From Rosa chinensis (taxonomy: Eukaryota; Streptophyta; Magnoliopsida; Rosales; Rosaceae), in the NCBI RefSeq assembly GCF_002994745.2, contig NC_037091.1, forward strand, positions 35,280,612 to 35,344,611: DNA of 64,000 nt, written 5' to 3'. Below the pieces are notes generated by a model that saw nothing but the letters and a program-made list of their open reading frames with translations, did not search any database and was not told where the DNA came from. Made by a program: the position numbers and the translations under genes. Every line of letters starts with the position of its first letter. The stretch's first letter is position 1. This document shows positions 47,906 through 64,000 of the stretch, piece after piece.

Positions 47906-48540
47906 CACCAAAGGCCAAGATATGTAGTCAATGTCACAAAGTATGCTGCCATACCATTTGCCTGCACCTGCAAAATTCACAGGTTATATTAGACAGGAAA
48001 CTTCGAATATACAAGTGCAACTATAGTACTAAAATATAGCAGTCCAGTCAAACAAAGGAGACCTCAAAACAAAAATCAGTCTCTTTGATTTTCCTGCACT
48101 AACAAATCGCTAAACTGCTCAAGCTTCCAATAAAACACCAACTTCAATACACAGCTCCACTAGATTAAATAGAACGCAATAGAATGATAGGTTAACTAAA
48201 ACCATTAGAATGAGCTTCCACCTTCAGTTTCGATGTGGACAAGAGAAGTAACCAACCATTGTAAGATGATCAAATATTGCATATTCACCCATTGTAAGAT
48301 GATCAGATCATGCATAAATAAAATAAACTAAACATTAGACTATTCTTTCAGGGGAAGCTTTCATTGCTGAGATAAGACATAAACACTAGGCTAGCTTTTA
48401 TTTACTTTATTTATTCACAAAGCATGTGTACTATTCCAGAAGTATGTTGATTCACAGGTGCTGTATAGAACCTAAACCCACGAGAGCTAAACAGAAGCCT
48501 GCAAAAAGTAAAGAATAAAAAGGTGAAGGTACTGTCATGC

Positions 48541-48618
48541 ACACCTTGAGAGAGAAGCTTAGAAGCAGACCCAGCAGAGAGAGAGTGAGAGAGTAAGGAG
48601 GAGAGTCTCCAAGCTGCC
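48541..48618 (-). pseudogene. Mitochondrial presequence-like exon fragment in CACTA element
   Basis: The minus strand reads MAAWRLSSLLSHSLSAGSAS and KLLSQG, directly followed by a GTGTGC donor-like site. Arg, Ser and Leu content with no acids is typical of a mitochondrial targeting peptide, and the wording resembles the start of plant mitochondrial aldehyde dehydrogenases (ALDH2B). That identification is weak. It is likely a captured first exon. Confidence 0.35.
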
Positions 48619-49649
48619 ATGTCCACAGAGAATAATAATTCTTCAGAGGCCTTTATCCTACTCCTCCTTTGTTATATTATAAAGCCCCAGTTTCTGCGCA
48701 AAAAGAAAAATGTTGCTCATGTATTGCTGCTTACATAATGAAATCCTAATTTCATTCTCGTCTAACTCAATACCTAGAAAACATATTGTAGAGGTAGTTC
48801 TCTAGTTTTATTGACACAAAGAAATAGAATGAGATGCCTGCTAGACTGCTACCAGGTACAAGTACTGAAAACTACAAGTTTTGTTGAATCATATGCAATG
48901 GTTGTAATAGCAATTCGTATTTGCACCAATTACTAAATATAAACCCCATATAAGTTTCATATAAATAGATGATTCAACGTAAAACTTACAATGCTGCAGC
49001 AAGTCGTGCAAAACTGTCTGAGGAGTGGCCCACAAGTGTCATCTCCGAAAACTGTCCAAGGGAACCACGGATTTGATGAGGTAATATACCAAGAGGTTGC
49101 TCACTGGTTCCATTATTACAGAGTTTGCAAATATCCTGAACACATGCAGTTTAACACAAGAATTCCAGGTAAACATAGTTCAGAAAAACTAAAAAGCAAT
49201 AATAAAATATAATGCCAAAGACAGTTTATAACTCAGAAGATTACATACCTGTACTGCTTGCCTGGAACTGAAATATGTATGTATCTGAACAGAATATATG
49301 GGCGGTCAGATACCAGTATACCAGAAGATCTTGGATAACCAACATGGAAGAAGCCAATAGTGATGAACAACACCGAAAAACTAGTAAAGAAATGAGCTTT
49401 TCTGCAAACAAAAAGTGAGCATCAAGGCACATGCACCCAAATATTTTAAACCATGAACCCAAAATACCACATACAATCCCTGTTTGTCCTGTCTATCATA
49501 TAGGTCTACCAAAATACACCAAATTAAACGTAAATCTACCTTAGGATTTGAAAACTCAAATCAGTAAGCAAGAAATATGAGCCAGTAAAAATTTACCTTC
49601 ACAAGAAGGTCTAATTGCTTGGAGTGGTGGTTGACCTATCTCCAATGTA

Positions 49650-49806
49650 AGTGTCAGCAACTGGCAGAATAATTTCAGTAGATTGCGATGTTGCACCTAG
49701 ATATGGTAGCAATTTCTGCAGCAAATTGACTCTTCCCTTGGTGAGATGCTACTGAAAGTTGCTTCACAGCCACTACCTTCCCATGGGAAACTCGGAAAGT
49801 GTACCC
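49650..49806 (-). pseudogene. LRR receptor-like kinase fragment captured in CACTA element
   Basis: The minus strand encodes GYTFRVSHGKVVAVKQLSVA, SHQGKSQFAAEIATIS and, after small indels, text resembling the next kinase strand. This is the nucleotide-binding lobe (VAVK lysine and the alpha-C glutamate in AAEIATIS) of plant LRR-VIII receptor kinases of the At1g56140 group. Only about 40 residues remain and stops follow. Source family is moderately sure; non-function is clear. Confidence 0.7.
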
Positions 49807-50437
49807 TATACAACAATAAATCTTAATGACATCAGAGGGCCTCTCTCTTTTCTTTTGCTGTAAAAACTGAAAATCATTAGTTCAAAACTTCAAATATATG
49901 ATAATGATCGATTCAAATAGGTTTTACCTTGTAAAAGTAGTAGAAGGATTAACACCGGTAACTGTTCAAAGATCTTTCTATCAACATGAATTGCATCAAC
50001 AACAATATATTTTTTAGTGCAGAGGGTGAGTCTGACATAATGCTGGTTGTGCTGGTCATTGGTTTATGAGGGAGCAATAATCTAATAAGAGGTTTCATCA
50101 TCAAACCAAACACCTGAACAGAGAACAATAATAAGAGTCACTAACAGAACACAGTGGAAAAGCACCGTGGCTAAGTAGATAGCAGTAATACGAAACTATT
50201 ATAGATGCTGTTAGCAGTTGGAAACCATTTCTTAAATATTTGTGTAGCACCTGAATCAACTCAAGACCGTAAGCTAACTATTCAAATGTTTGTATCACAC
50301 TAATACATCTTCGACTCCTGAGTCACAAATGCTATACGTACTTGACATCATGGAAACGTTATCTAGAGAGTTATGAGTTGCAACAACAATAGCTGATCAA
50401 ATTATAAAATCATTAAAAGATTCGTTATTTTAATAAA

Positions 50438-50905
50438 CCCAAAATTTAGATGTGCCATCAAGAAAGAAGCATGCAACAGCAGAAACCAGAATACCAACCA
50501 AACATCATCCTAAAATTCAAAAAGAGAGATAATTTGCTGTACCTTTGGGGCGGATCTGAGATTCATTACAAAGATTTTATATGGGGATGAAATTCTCGCC
50601 ATAGTTTACAATCGATGAAGCCGAACTCTTACAAAAACCACCTGAAATCGAAGATCATTAAAAGTTGTACAAGACAGAAAATAAACCCAAAATTCAAATC
50701 TGCCATCAAGAGAGACGCATACAATAGCATAAACCGGAGAACTAATTAACCAAACATTATCCTAAAATTCAGAAAGATAAATAATCTGCTGTACCTTTTG
50801 GGCAGATCTGAGATTCATTCCAATGATACCATACGAGTATTAAAGTCTACCCATAGTTTATGGAGATGAAGCCGAACTCTTACAAAAACGACCTCAAATA
50901 GAAGA
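50438..50905. repeat. Direct duplication, 2 x about 220 bp
   Basis: AAACCCAAAAT(T)(T/C)A, then TGCCATCAAGA, TGTACCTTT, GGCGGATCTGAGATTCATT and GATGAAGCCGAACTCTTACA, occurs in the same order at about 50438-50650 and 50688-50902, with scattered changes, inside the CACTA element near its right end. Confidence 0.85.
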
Positions 50906-51640
50906 CCACATTCGATTTTCTACAAGACGGAAAACCATTGAAAGATTGCTGCTCTCTTCATAACTTGAGAGATGAAGAGATAGGGCAGCGAGAGAGAGTG
51001 TGTTGTGCACCGCAAATTAAAGATTGCTATCGATCAAAATCATTGTAAGTGTGATTTTTTGTAATTTCATTGCTTAAACAAAAGACTTATTATGTTTAAA
51101 AGAATATTTTAATGGGTATTATTTATTTGGTGACATTGCAACAGTACAAACATGGGGTCAATGGAAGTATAATTGTTGGGTGCTGTCACCATTAACTAAA
51201 ACGTGGGCATGTAATGGTATCCTTTGCCCACTTTTGTGGTAGTGGAGGAACATTCGGTAGCCACAATCATACAAAGAGGTCGGTATTAATAGCGGTTCAC
51301 CTAATTCGATGTGATGCTAGGGCTCCATGCTACGTCTACACTATGAGTAAAAGGATTACAAGGATCAAGAGAAGGATCTCTAAAGAGTGGAGCGTAATCC
51401 ATGTCTAATTGTGTGAGGGTGTCCTTCTTAAGTTCTTGTATGATGGTGGATGATCCCTTACACAATAATTAAATACTTCCCGTTTTCTTTAAAATTCTAG
51501 ATTGGAAATAGTCGTTCATTATCCCACTTCATGAAACTGAAACTTATTAGATTTGCAATAGTCGTAAGGTATCATCATGCTTCGCTCTTCTTAATATATA
51601 TAGATCTCTCCCCCATAATTGGCTTTAATTGCTATTCTCT

Positions 51641-51826
51641 CCTGCATATCTATTGGATATAAGGTTGATCTCTCGTCTTTAGTCTCTTTTCCCTTTTGCA
51701 GCAATGATATTCTATCGAAGCCAAAAGCATCTTCTTTACTGATGGGTTTGTCGACTAACCTCGGACACCAACAAATGATGAAGATACCACTAAACTGTGA
51801 AACTTGCATATTTAATGATATAATAT
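51641..51826. repeat. Dispersed repeat copy 2 (partner at 44515)
   Basis: Second copy of the sequence described at 44515-44705, lying just outside the CACTA element. The minus strand frame here is open for 89 codons. Confidence 0.7.
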
Positions 51827-52372
51827 AGTAACTTCCACTGTAAGAAATACTAAACTGCAACCATTAATCTTCTTATAAGAATCCCTCATATAATTGAAGC
51901 TAATGGAACAAGGTCGCTGAAAGGATGTAAACCAAAAACTTAAAACTAGATGATTGTAATGCCTCTGTTTGGAAAATAAGATGTTTAATAACAATTCAAA
52001 ATAAACATGTTTACACTGGTCCTTTCAACAGTGCCTATAGATTCGTGTTTTTTATAACATCAGCATAAACCTTCAACTTAATTTGACCTTCATAAAAGAT
52101 AATTAATCTTAAAAGAAGAGCTAATTTTAGCAGGGACATCAAAAGAACAACTAATTCTGCAGAACAACTATTCTTAAAAGAATCAAGAACATAATTTCTG
52201 AGCTCTTTCTAATTTTAGCACTGAACCCCCATCTTGTTCTTTACTTTCTGGATGGAACGTACTAATGCTTCTGTATTGTTCATTTGATACAAATTGGTTT
52301 ATTAAATTAATAAAATAAAAGAATAGAGGTACAAATTTTTCTCTCAAGACATCCATTCTTGTTTCCATTTCT

Positions 52373-54977
<2,605 letters not shown>

Positions 54978-56138
54978 CTTCAACAAGTTTGGTGATCAAT
55001 GATCCAAGAATGGGAGTTTGGTTTTGTGTAGGGATGTGGAGGACTTGCGGTTATGGTGAGTATTCGAACTGGAGTAGGGTTTATATATAGATATAGGTGT
55101 ATGTTGGCGGCAATTAATTATGTAGCGGACGAAAACAAGATCACACTAATAACTTGACCCAACTTCCACGATGCTCTCGATCACTCCAAGTCCAAGCCAT
55201 GCTCGCCGGACTTGATGATTGATTTGCTTCTAAACATATAATATGATTAATTTGACTAGTTACTTATATGCATATATCTGCGTTTGTATAAAAATTCAAC
55301 AAGAAGAAGACGAAAATACATGAATAAAATGAAGCTGCTTGCTTGGATGCACCAAAGGTTTCTTTGACCAAATTTTGTCTCATTTGGAGAGGTGAACTAG
55401 TTCCGTTCCAACTTCTTTCTTTTATCTTTTAACAATGTTTGTCAGTCAGTCAGCCGATGTGTTCAAGGAAACACTGACATCATTTCGTGAATAAATTTAA
55501 TAAATTACTAAACTCCATCAAAATTCACTAGGCCCTCAATTGGAAATGCCGCAACAAGATACATCTTCTAATTTTCTATTTACGTGCCAATTTTTACATA
55601 ATGTTAGACTATTCTATGTGCTTATCAATTAAATAACCTGTTAATTTGTTTCAGTGTCAAAATTTTGTTTTCAGATGATTAATTCTTTATGTATTCTCTT
55701 TTAATCTAACACTCTTATTAAAAAATTAAAATTAAAATTAAAACACAAAATCCTCGTGCAAAGTTCTAAGTTTTTACTCGATCAATTGAAAAAGACGTTC
55801 TTATATCGCCCACAACTTTGTTTTCTTGATGGGGAAACATCCATGGAAGTCCTTTCTTGTCCTTGATTGGCAAATCATCCCCATACGATGTGACCCTATT
55901 TTTGTTTCTTCCATTAGGTTCGTACACGCCGTAATACAACCCATTGGCAGGCGCCTCATACTATAACCCAAAACCACACACATGCTTCCAAACACAGCTC
56001 TATATAAACCCATTCAACTTCCCCAACTGTCCATAAGTCCTTCACTTCCCAAACAAAACTCAAAAACTAAATCAGAGAGCAGAACTAAATTCCCATTCTT
56101 CATTCCTATAATCCTATTCCTAATTAGTTTTGTTGAAG
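54978..56138. promoter_or_regulatory. Shared divergent promoter region of the two squalene epoxidases
   Basis: 1161 bp separate the two start codons. Each side has a TATA-like box followed by AACCC: CTATATATAAACCC on the minus strand (about 55090-55077) and CTATATAAACCC on the plus strand (56000-56011), 104 and 138 bp before the ATGs. The leader immediately before each ATG is also shared (TTGTTGAAG). The middle of the region is AT-rich and shows no gene. Confidence 0.7.
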
Positions 56139-58829
<2,691 letters not shown>

Positions 58830-59167
58830 AGAAATGGAAACAAGCATTTTTGGAGAAAAAGCATTGACACCCAGATTAATTTGTCTTTTTATTATGTGAC
58901 CCAATTTGTATCAAATGAGCAGCACAAATTCCCCTTAGAAAGTAAAGATGAGGTTCAGTGCTAAAATTACGAGAGAACCAATTATGTTCTTAATTCTTTT
59001 AGGATTTGTTATTTGTACACAGCTATAGGCTATAGCAGGCTATAGCACTGGTAAACAATCCACATGGTTTTTCAGTCAATGAATTGATCTTCGAGATTGT
59101 AAAGAAGAATAAGAGTCCCAAACTACTAAAGAAGAAAAAAATTAGCCGTGTTTTTGTTTCACAGGGA

Positions 59168-59232
59168 TCTGATGTTGCTCTTGTTGACGGCAGCCATGAA
59201 AGCATTGTAGCTAGAGCTGAGGGGGAATCTGA
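59168..59232 (-). pseudogene. Third squalene-epoxidase relic (start of exon 6)
   Basis: Read on the minus strand, GATTCCCCCTCAGCTCTAG, then TACAATGCTTTCATGGCTGC and CGTCAACAAGAGCAACATCAGA, corresponds to the first 60 nt of exon 6 plus its acceptor (IPPQLYNAFMAAVNKGNIR in copy 1). A 4-nt insertion breaks the frame after PQL. It lies about 340 bp past the stop of copy 2 in opposite orientation, evidence of a further rearranged copy. Confidence 0.8.
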
Positions 59233-61075
59233 AACCCTTGGACTAGCTAGTCAAGTTCAGGTAGACCTTTGGATAAGTGAAAACTAATAATGTAATTGAT
59301 AAAAACCTAGAATTGATGTTCCTGTTTTATAATTTGCTGTTGTAGTAGAAGCATAGAACAGTACAATAGTTCACGCAATGCATGCTTCTTTTCAATTTAG
59401 CTGTCTTATGTGAATCATGAAGAGTAAGTTATAGGAGAAGTTATCTTCACTCTGCTGATGTCAAATATAAATACTTTCCACCGACAACAATAGTTTTCTT
59501 GTTTTTATTTTTTTTTCCCCCGTTTTTTAACCACTTTGTTTTCTTGATTTTTTGTGACATAGAAATGGCGATATACTCGAATGTGGCCAGATTCCTTTGT
59601 TCTATTCATATATATCTACATTGTATCTCTATGGTTGTTACTTTTTCACTTTTTCGGATTGAAGTGTCTCATGTTCCCATACTCTACTCTCCCATTCTGT
59701 AGATGTGAAGTTTATAAAGTTGCTGCAAGCAAACACAGTTGCAGTAACCTGTGAACAATATTAGATGGCATTACACAAATTTTGGCCAACTTGGAGGTGG
59801 GAATGAGGTTTCCTTCTTTTTTTTGTTGGTTATTCTTGGGGAAAGAGGATTGGAACTACGACCTCATCTGACATTGTAGATGAGAATTACCACTAGACTA
59901 ACTCTGGAAAAATTTACTTGGTTCAGAAGCAAGAGGATCTTTTCAAATTCTTTACGATTGAAAAAGAATATGGGGAACTGAATTCAAAGACCTGAACCAT
60001 TTCTAAACTTATTTCTGTATCGGAAAAAAAAAAAAAAAAAAAAACATTTGTCAACGTTCTTTCCTCTTTCTGGACCAAGTGTAAGAGAGCCTTGAAACCA
60101 ATGTCCAGAAGCTATGCTTTGGATGAAGTTTCTGTACAATTGCAATTTATATTCATCTCTTGCTGCCCCACCCTTAGCATTATTGCTTCTAATTGAAGCT
60201 CATTAATTGAAGGCCCCAATACAAAGTCAAGTGCCCTTAGCAATGCATTCCTGAATCCTGATACCACTGTTCTCCAAATTTTTTTTCCCCTTATTGCTGT
60301 TATGAAAGTAGTTGTTTTCCTCCTTTAAGTTTCTGCGAACAACTAAACATTTCGAAATTATTGATAGAAAGAGAAATATCCACCATATCATTCCATCATA
60401 ATGTCAATCGACCAGATGATGAAAATTTAACTTCAGTTTTCCCCATCAGATTTCTTCAGTTTTCAAAGTCCCTATGAGTATGCTTTGGGCAGGTTTGCAC
60501 CATGCTAGCATAGTTTAGCAACATTCTTGCTGATAGCAGTAAAGCGAGTAAGCTGAGGCATGAGCATTGTAAGGAAGACAGAAGCTAGGGTCATGCACAC
60601 CTTTACTCCCCCAATTCCAAATGAACCAGCAAAAAAAAAGAAATAAAAAATTAAAGATAAGCACTGCTCGTCCCTCGTAAGATTCCTTTGCTTTAGATTT
60701 TCGGCAATCTATTCAGTCCGGCCACCCTATATAGAAGTAGCCATTCTAGCAGGAAAATCAGTACTCAAACCATACCTGTTTAGCTCTAGAACACTCGTGA
60801 CGAAGATGAAGTTCTTGCTGACCATGGCAATAATTAATGGCAAGAAAGGCCAGAGGGTAAGCCTTCTTCTAAACCTCTGCTCATTAGTGAGAAGTGTACT
60901 TTGGACCTAAAGCCAAGAAAAATTCTTTAAGTTTATGTGAGATTGGAAGAGTCCGGACATCTTTCCATGTTTAATCAGGAAAACACTCCCCATTACAGTG
61001 ACTTGGGTAGGCAAACTTGACACGGAAAATTCTATTAGAAATGCCACGTACCCGAAAATCTTTTATCAGCGAGCC
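59233..61075. other. Intergenic, no gene recognised
   Basis: Contains a T-rich stretch (59495-59530), a 22-nt A run (60009-60030) and a stretch at 59840-59910 resembling a common plant repeat (see rejected items). No supported gene. Confidence 0.45.
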
Positions 61076-61078
61076 TTA

Positions 61079-62080
61079 ATACCACCAATCTTGACATAAT
61101 ACGAATATTGACATAATTATGACCCAGCCGGAGAAGAAAATGAAGATGCCCAACTTTAAGTGGCAAAGCATTGCAATGAAGGAATGTGCCATAACAAATG
61201 TGAACAGCAGGTTGGTAAATACAGTAACGCTTTGCCCAGCTGAGGGCGTCTCTAGTGTGAATATTTCACCAGCTATCAGCCAACCTAGATGTCCCCAAGA
61301 ACATAAAAAGACCGGCACAAAAGTGCAAACCATAACTATTACTATGATAATAAAGCTTTTCTGAAGTTCAACAGACTGGTCCTGAACCTTGATAGCTAGT
61401 ATTATGGCTATAACACATGACACATAAACATTTGAACTCTGGCTTCCAGTAAAAGCGTCCGACGACCCACTTTGTCAACCGAGTACATGGATACAATAGT
61501 GGAGATGACATTAATGGCTTCTGTTATAACAGTTGAGTACAGAGCAGCATCATTGCCAAATCCTAAAGTGCTAAATAGCACTGGTGCATATATAGTACGT
61601 AATTGCATTGATGCCAGTAAACCATAGAAAGATCTGCAGAAATGTTTAAATTACAAGGATTATAAGCGCCTGACCCTAATAATATCTATATTTGTACTTC
61701 AGCTTAAGGATAAAAGGCATTCTGATAATTGCTTAACTGCAAGGCTATTGCAACGACTAGCTGGGGACCTGGAGTCGATTCCAACGTTTAGCCGCACGAC
61801 TTGCCTCAACAAGTTCAAGGAACTCAGGTTCAATATTATCAGTACCACACTACCACGTCTCCTTTTTTATACAGTTTCTCCTTCTTGTAAAAGACCACGC
61901 TTAACAAGACTGTTGGGAGTTTCAACCACCATTATGGCCTCTAAGGTTAAAACACCGGTAGGAAAAAAGGCCATGCCCAAGACCAGTCTCCAACCACATC
62001 CTCCTTCGATTCTGTTCTTGCAATACAATTCATCAACAACAGTCAGCTATAGAGCAAGCATTCAGAGGCCAAGGAAAATA
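61079..62080 (-). pseudogene. Sugar transport protein (STP, hexose/H+ symporter) pseudogene
   Basis: The minus strand contains, in order, the middle and C-terminal parts of an STP-family MFS transporter in changing frames. Pieces: ELYCKNRIEGGCGWRLVLGM and MVVETPNSLVKRGLLQEGE (about 62060-61880), DNIEPEFLELVEASRAAKRW (about 61840-61780), VAIALQ, an intron ending TTCTGCAG near 61632, then IFLWFTGINAI and IYAPVLFSTLGFGNDAALYS (to 61560), VISTIVSMYSVDKVGRRTLL and, after a frame change, VIAIILAIKVQDQ, HLGWLIAGEIFTLETPSAGQ and IFFSGWVIIMSIFVL (61423-61085). At least three frameshifts, a stop in ETV*KRRRG, and loss of both the N-terminal helices and the LPETK C-terminal tail show it is dead. Confidence 0.85.
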
Positions 62081-64000
62081 TTATAACATCACAATTAATT
62101 TGCTTTATTGTAGAACATACTTTTAGTTTTCTTTCTCTATATACAGACAACAAAGTATTTGAGCTTCATTAGTACATCTGCATATGTTTTTGCATTTCCA
62201 AACTTTAAGAGATTGGAAACATGCTAATTTACGTTTGAAGTGAGATAATTGGCTATCAGTCAAGTTATATCTTACTTGTTAACTGATATGCTATAATATG
62301 GTTTAATTTTATGTTGATGGTTTGCTTTTTGAGTCTTTTCAGGTGGACGAAATGAAGATGTTGTTAATGGACAAACAGAAGCTGAGGTGTTACTCTTTCT
62401 TTTCTCAATACTGCTTTAAGATTCTTAAGTCAGGCTTGCCTCCACAGCAAGTTTCACTGAACCTCTGAAGCTCAGAAATAATCTGCAGTTGAATGCTAGC
62501 TTCTTCGCCTTCCGCAGAATTATGCAGAACCATATTGGTAGATGTCTTACTATATATCAAATATGAGTTGAACTATGAAGTAGATATGACAAATTCCTGT
62601 GGCTAGAAACAAATAAACAAATTTATCGCCATTCAAAGCTAATACAAAATTTTGTACAGGCCGTCTGAGACCAAAGAAAAGTTCTAGTCTTTGCTATTCT
62701 ACAACTCTCTAGTGTGGGACTTGCGGACAAAATTTTGAAGCAGGCAGTAGTCGATTATGCCTACATGACCTCCAATTTGTTGATTGCCCACCACGCTTCA
62801 TACAGAATACAGTTTCCAAATGCAACTGGATTACAATTTCGCTTCTTCCCAACAGTAAGAGGAGAGTAGCTGCAAATATGCTATGGTTAGTTAATAATAC
62901 TTGAGCATACAAATAGCAGCACATACAATTCGATGAACATCCAAACGACAAATTTCTTGATCATATTTGGAAGAAGCAGAATACTGCAAAACCATTGCCA
63001 ACTTCCGATGTCTCTTACTACAATTTACAGGCTCCCATCACTAGGTTAGAGGGTTGACATACTCATGCCGTATAGCATCTCCCAAGTGATCGGCAAACCA
63101 AATAACCATTTAGCTAGGAATTAATTAAGCAAAGGGTAAGTCATAAGGGGCTGATCTAAAACTAATGGTACTTAATCATTAAACCATGAATAATATCTGT
63201 TCGATTGAGATCGCGAGATCACAGCCAGATTCATAAGCAAAGCGAACAGAGATTGGCTTCTCCAATTCTGGCTTACAAGATAGCATAAATTTCCAACTGA
63301 TTTAGCCAGACAGACTTCAAAACAGATTGACTGACAGAGAAGTCAGATGTGGCAAATAAATTTTAAGCTAGCTAGCAAGGGCAGTGGGAAATAAAATATC
63401 TTGGCTTGGTTAGCACATTAGTTATTGGACGGTTGCATGGCAGCCAAAATAATAATTTCAGAGGTGAATTCTAACTTCAACTACAGTGCTCGAGAACCGG
63501 TGCTTATCTCATATAAACTCCACTTGCTAAAACTGATCCATGAACAGCGCTAGAGAACCTATATATTTCATAATCACCAGATACAGTAGATCAAGTTCAA
63601 TCATATCTAACACTGTAATATGAAAGATCATTATGGTAGTCTTCAGTTACATGTAATATCTAAATCAGCATGTGCCCAACCTCTTAAAATCTATTGTTCG
63701 CTTCAAAAAGAGGCAACACATTGTGAACTGCGAACTACTTAAAGCAGTTGATTTCCATGTCCATTTCATAGTCAAATTGCTACAAGAATAGATTATCCTA
63801 CAACACATAGGATCATACGAACCAATGTGTGCAACACAGAAGAGAAGGGGACCATCAAATGAAAAGGAGACGCCCGACACAAAAATTGCCATGTGGTTTA
63901 GATGAGGTATTAAGTAGAAGAAAGTCCTGAGCTGCTGCAAAGACTTTTGAAGACCTGGGTTGGGGTAAATATGATCAAAGACACAAGCACCATGCTGCAA
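62081..64000. other. Unresolved right end of window
   Basis: A minus-strand frame near 62860-62750 reads NCNPVAFGNCILYEAWWAIN and ends at a stop, which could be the last exon of an unrecognised gene or an old fragment. The frame at 63665-64000 (-) shows no family resemblance. A dispersed repeat copy lies at 62428-62496. A gene continuing past the right edge cannot be excluded. Confidence 0.35.

Larger units (their letters stand above)
47276..51244. mobile_element. Non-autonomous CACTA (En/Spm) element, 4.0 kb
   Basis: The left end CACTACAACAAAAATGAGC pairs with CACTACCACAAAAGTGGGC, the complement of the right end. A perfect 3-bp duplication GAG lies outside both (47273-47275 and 51245-51247). 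These are the defining features of the CACTA superfamily. No transposase was recognised. The interior contains tandem duplications and plant gene fragments, including a receptor-kinase piece. Confidence 0.88.

Noticed and set aside
59840..59910. Second tRNA-like stretch (GGATTGGAACTACGACC...CCACTAGACTAAC)
   Set aside because: Same type of common plant repeat. No acceptor stem or anticodon loop is evident.

Overview
This is eudicot plant nuclear DNA. It has short exons with GT-AG introns, an AT-rich background, dense nested transposons and plant-only gene families (FRIGIDA-like, FAR1-related, plant squalene epoxidase, F-box/LRR). The genus cannot be fixed from the sequence alone. A rosid, perhaps Rosaceae, is plausible but unproven.

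Four gene loci look intact. (1) 17585-23700 (-): a chloroplast S1-domain RNA-binding protein of the At3g23700/SRRP1 type, ten exons, 379 aa. (2) 38391-41930 (-): a FRIGIDA-like protein, four exons, 669 aa. (3, 4) 52373-54977 (-) and 56139-58829 (+): two squalene epoxidases arranged head to head around a 1.16-kb shared promoter region, with identical lengths for exons 2-8. Two small coiled-coil genes of unknown function (2649-3333 and 15560-16595, both -) share exon architecture and look like dispersed paralogues. The second has a frameshift, and a MITE sits exactly at its stop codon.

Decayed genes: a FAR1-related sequence (612-2345), a FRIGIDA-like exon-1 relic (35429-35587), an F-box/LRR tail (36872-37720), an F-box head (45146-45480), a third squalene-epoxidase relic (59168-59232) and a hexose transporter (61079-62080).

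The rest is mostly mobile DNA, and many ends can be fixed by target-site duplications (TSDs). Mutator-type elements with 9-bp TSDs lie at 3693-5196, 31807-32626 and 32969-34386. hAT elements lie at 9035-14512 (ZMYM1-like transposase, with later insertions) and 42661-44208 (perfect 8-bp TSD). A CACTA element lies at 47276-51244 (3-bp TSD), and a Copia-type element with 175-bp LTRs at 26860-31456. Harbinger-like MITEs with TTA/TAA TSDs lie at 15081-15559 and 46816-47197, and a 143-bp foldback element at 8063-8205.

The most unusual signal is a pair of diverged Mutator-type elements (3693-5196 and 32969-34386). They share one internal plan: end, acttagagag tract, repeated CCGGAATCCGG blocks, then an array alternating a C-run palindrome (ATTGCCCCCCAAT type) with a second AT-rich palindrome. 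The second element also carries a broken copy of a JMJD7-type JmjC hydroxylase gene. The CACTA element likewise carries a receptor-kinase fragment. The window is therefore a good example of gene-fragment capture by several transposon classes between a few conserved genes.
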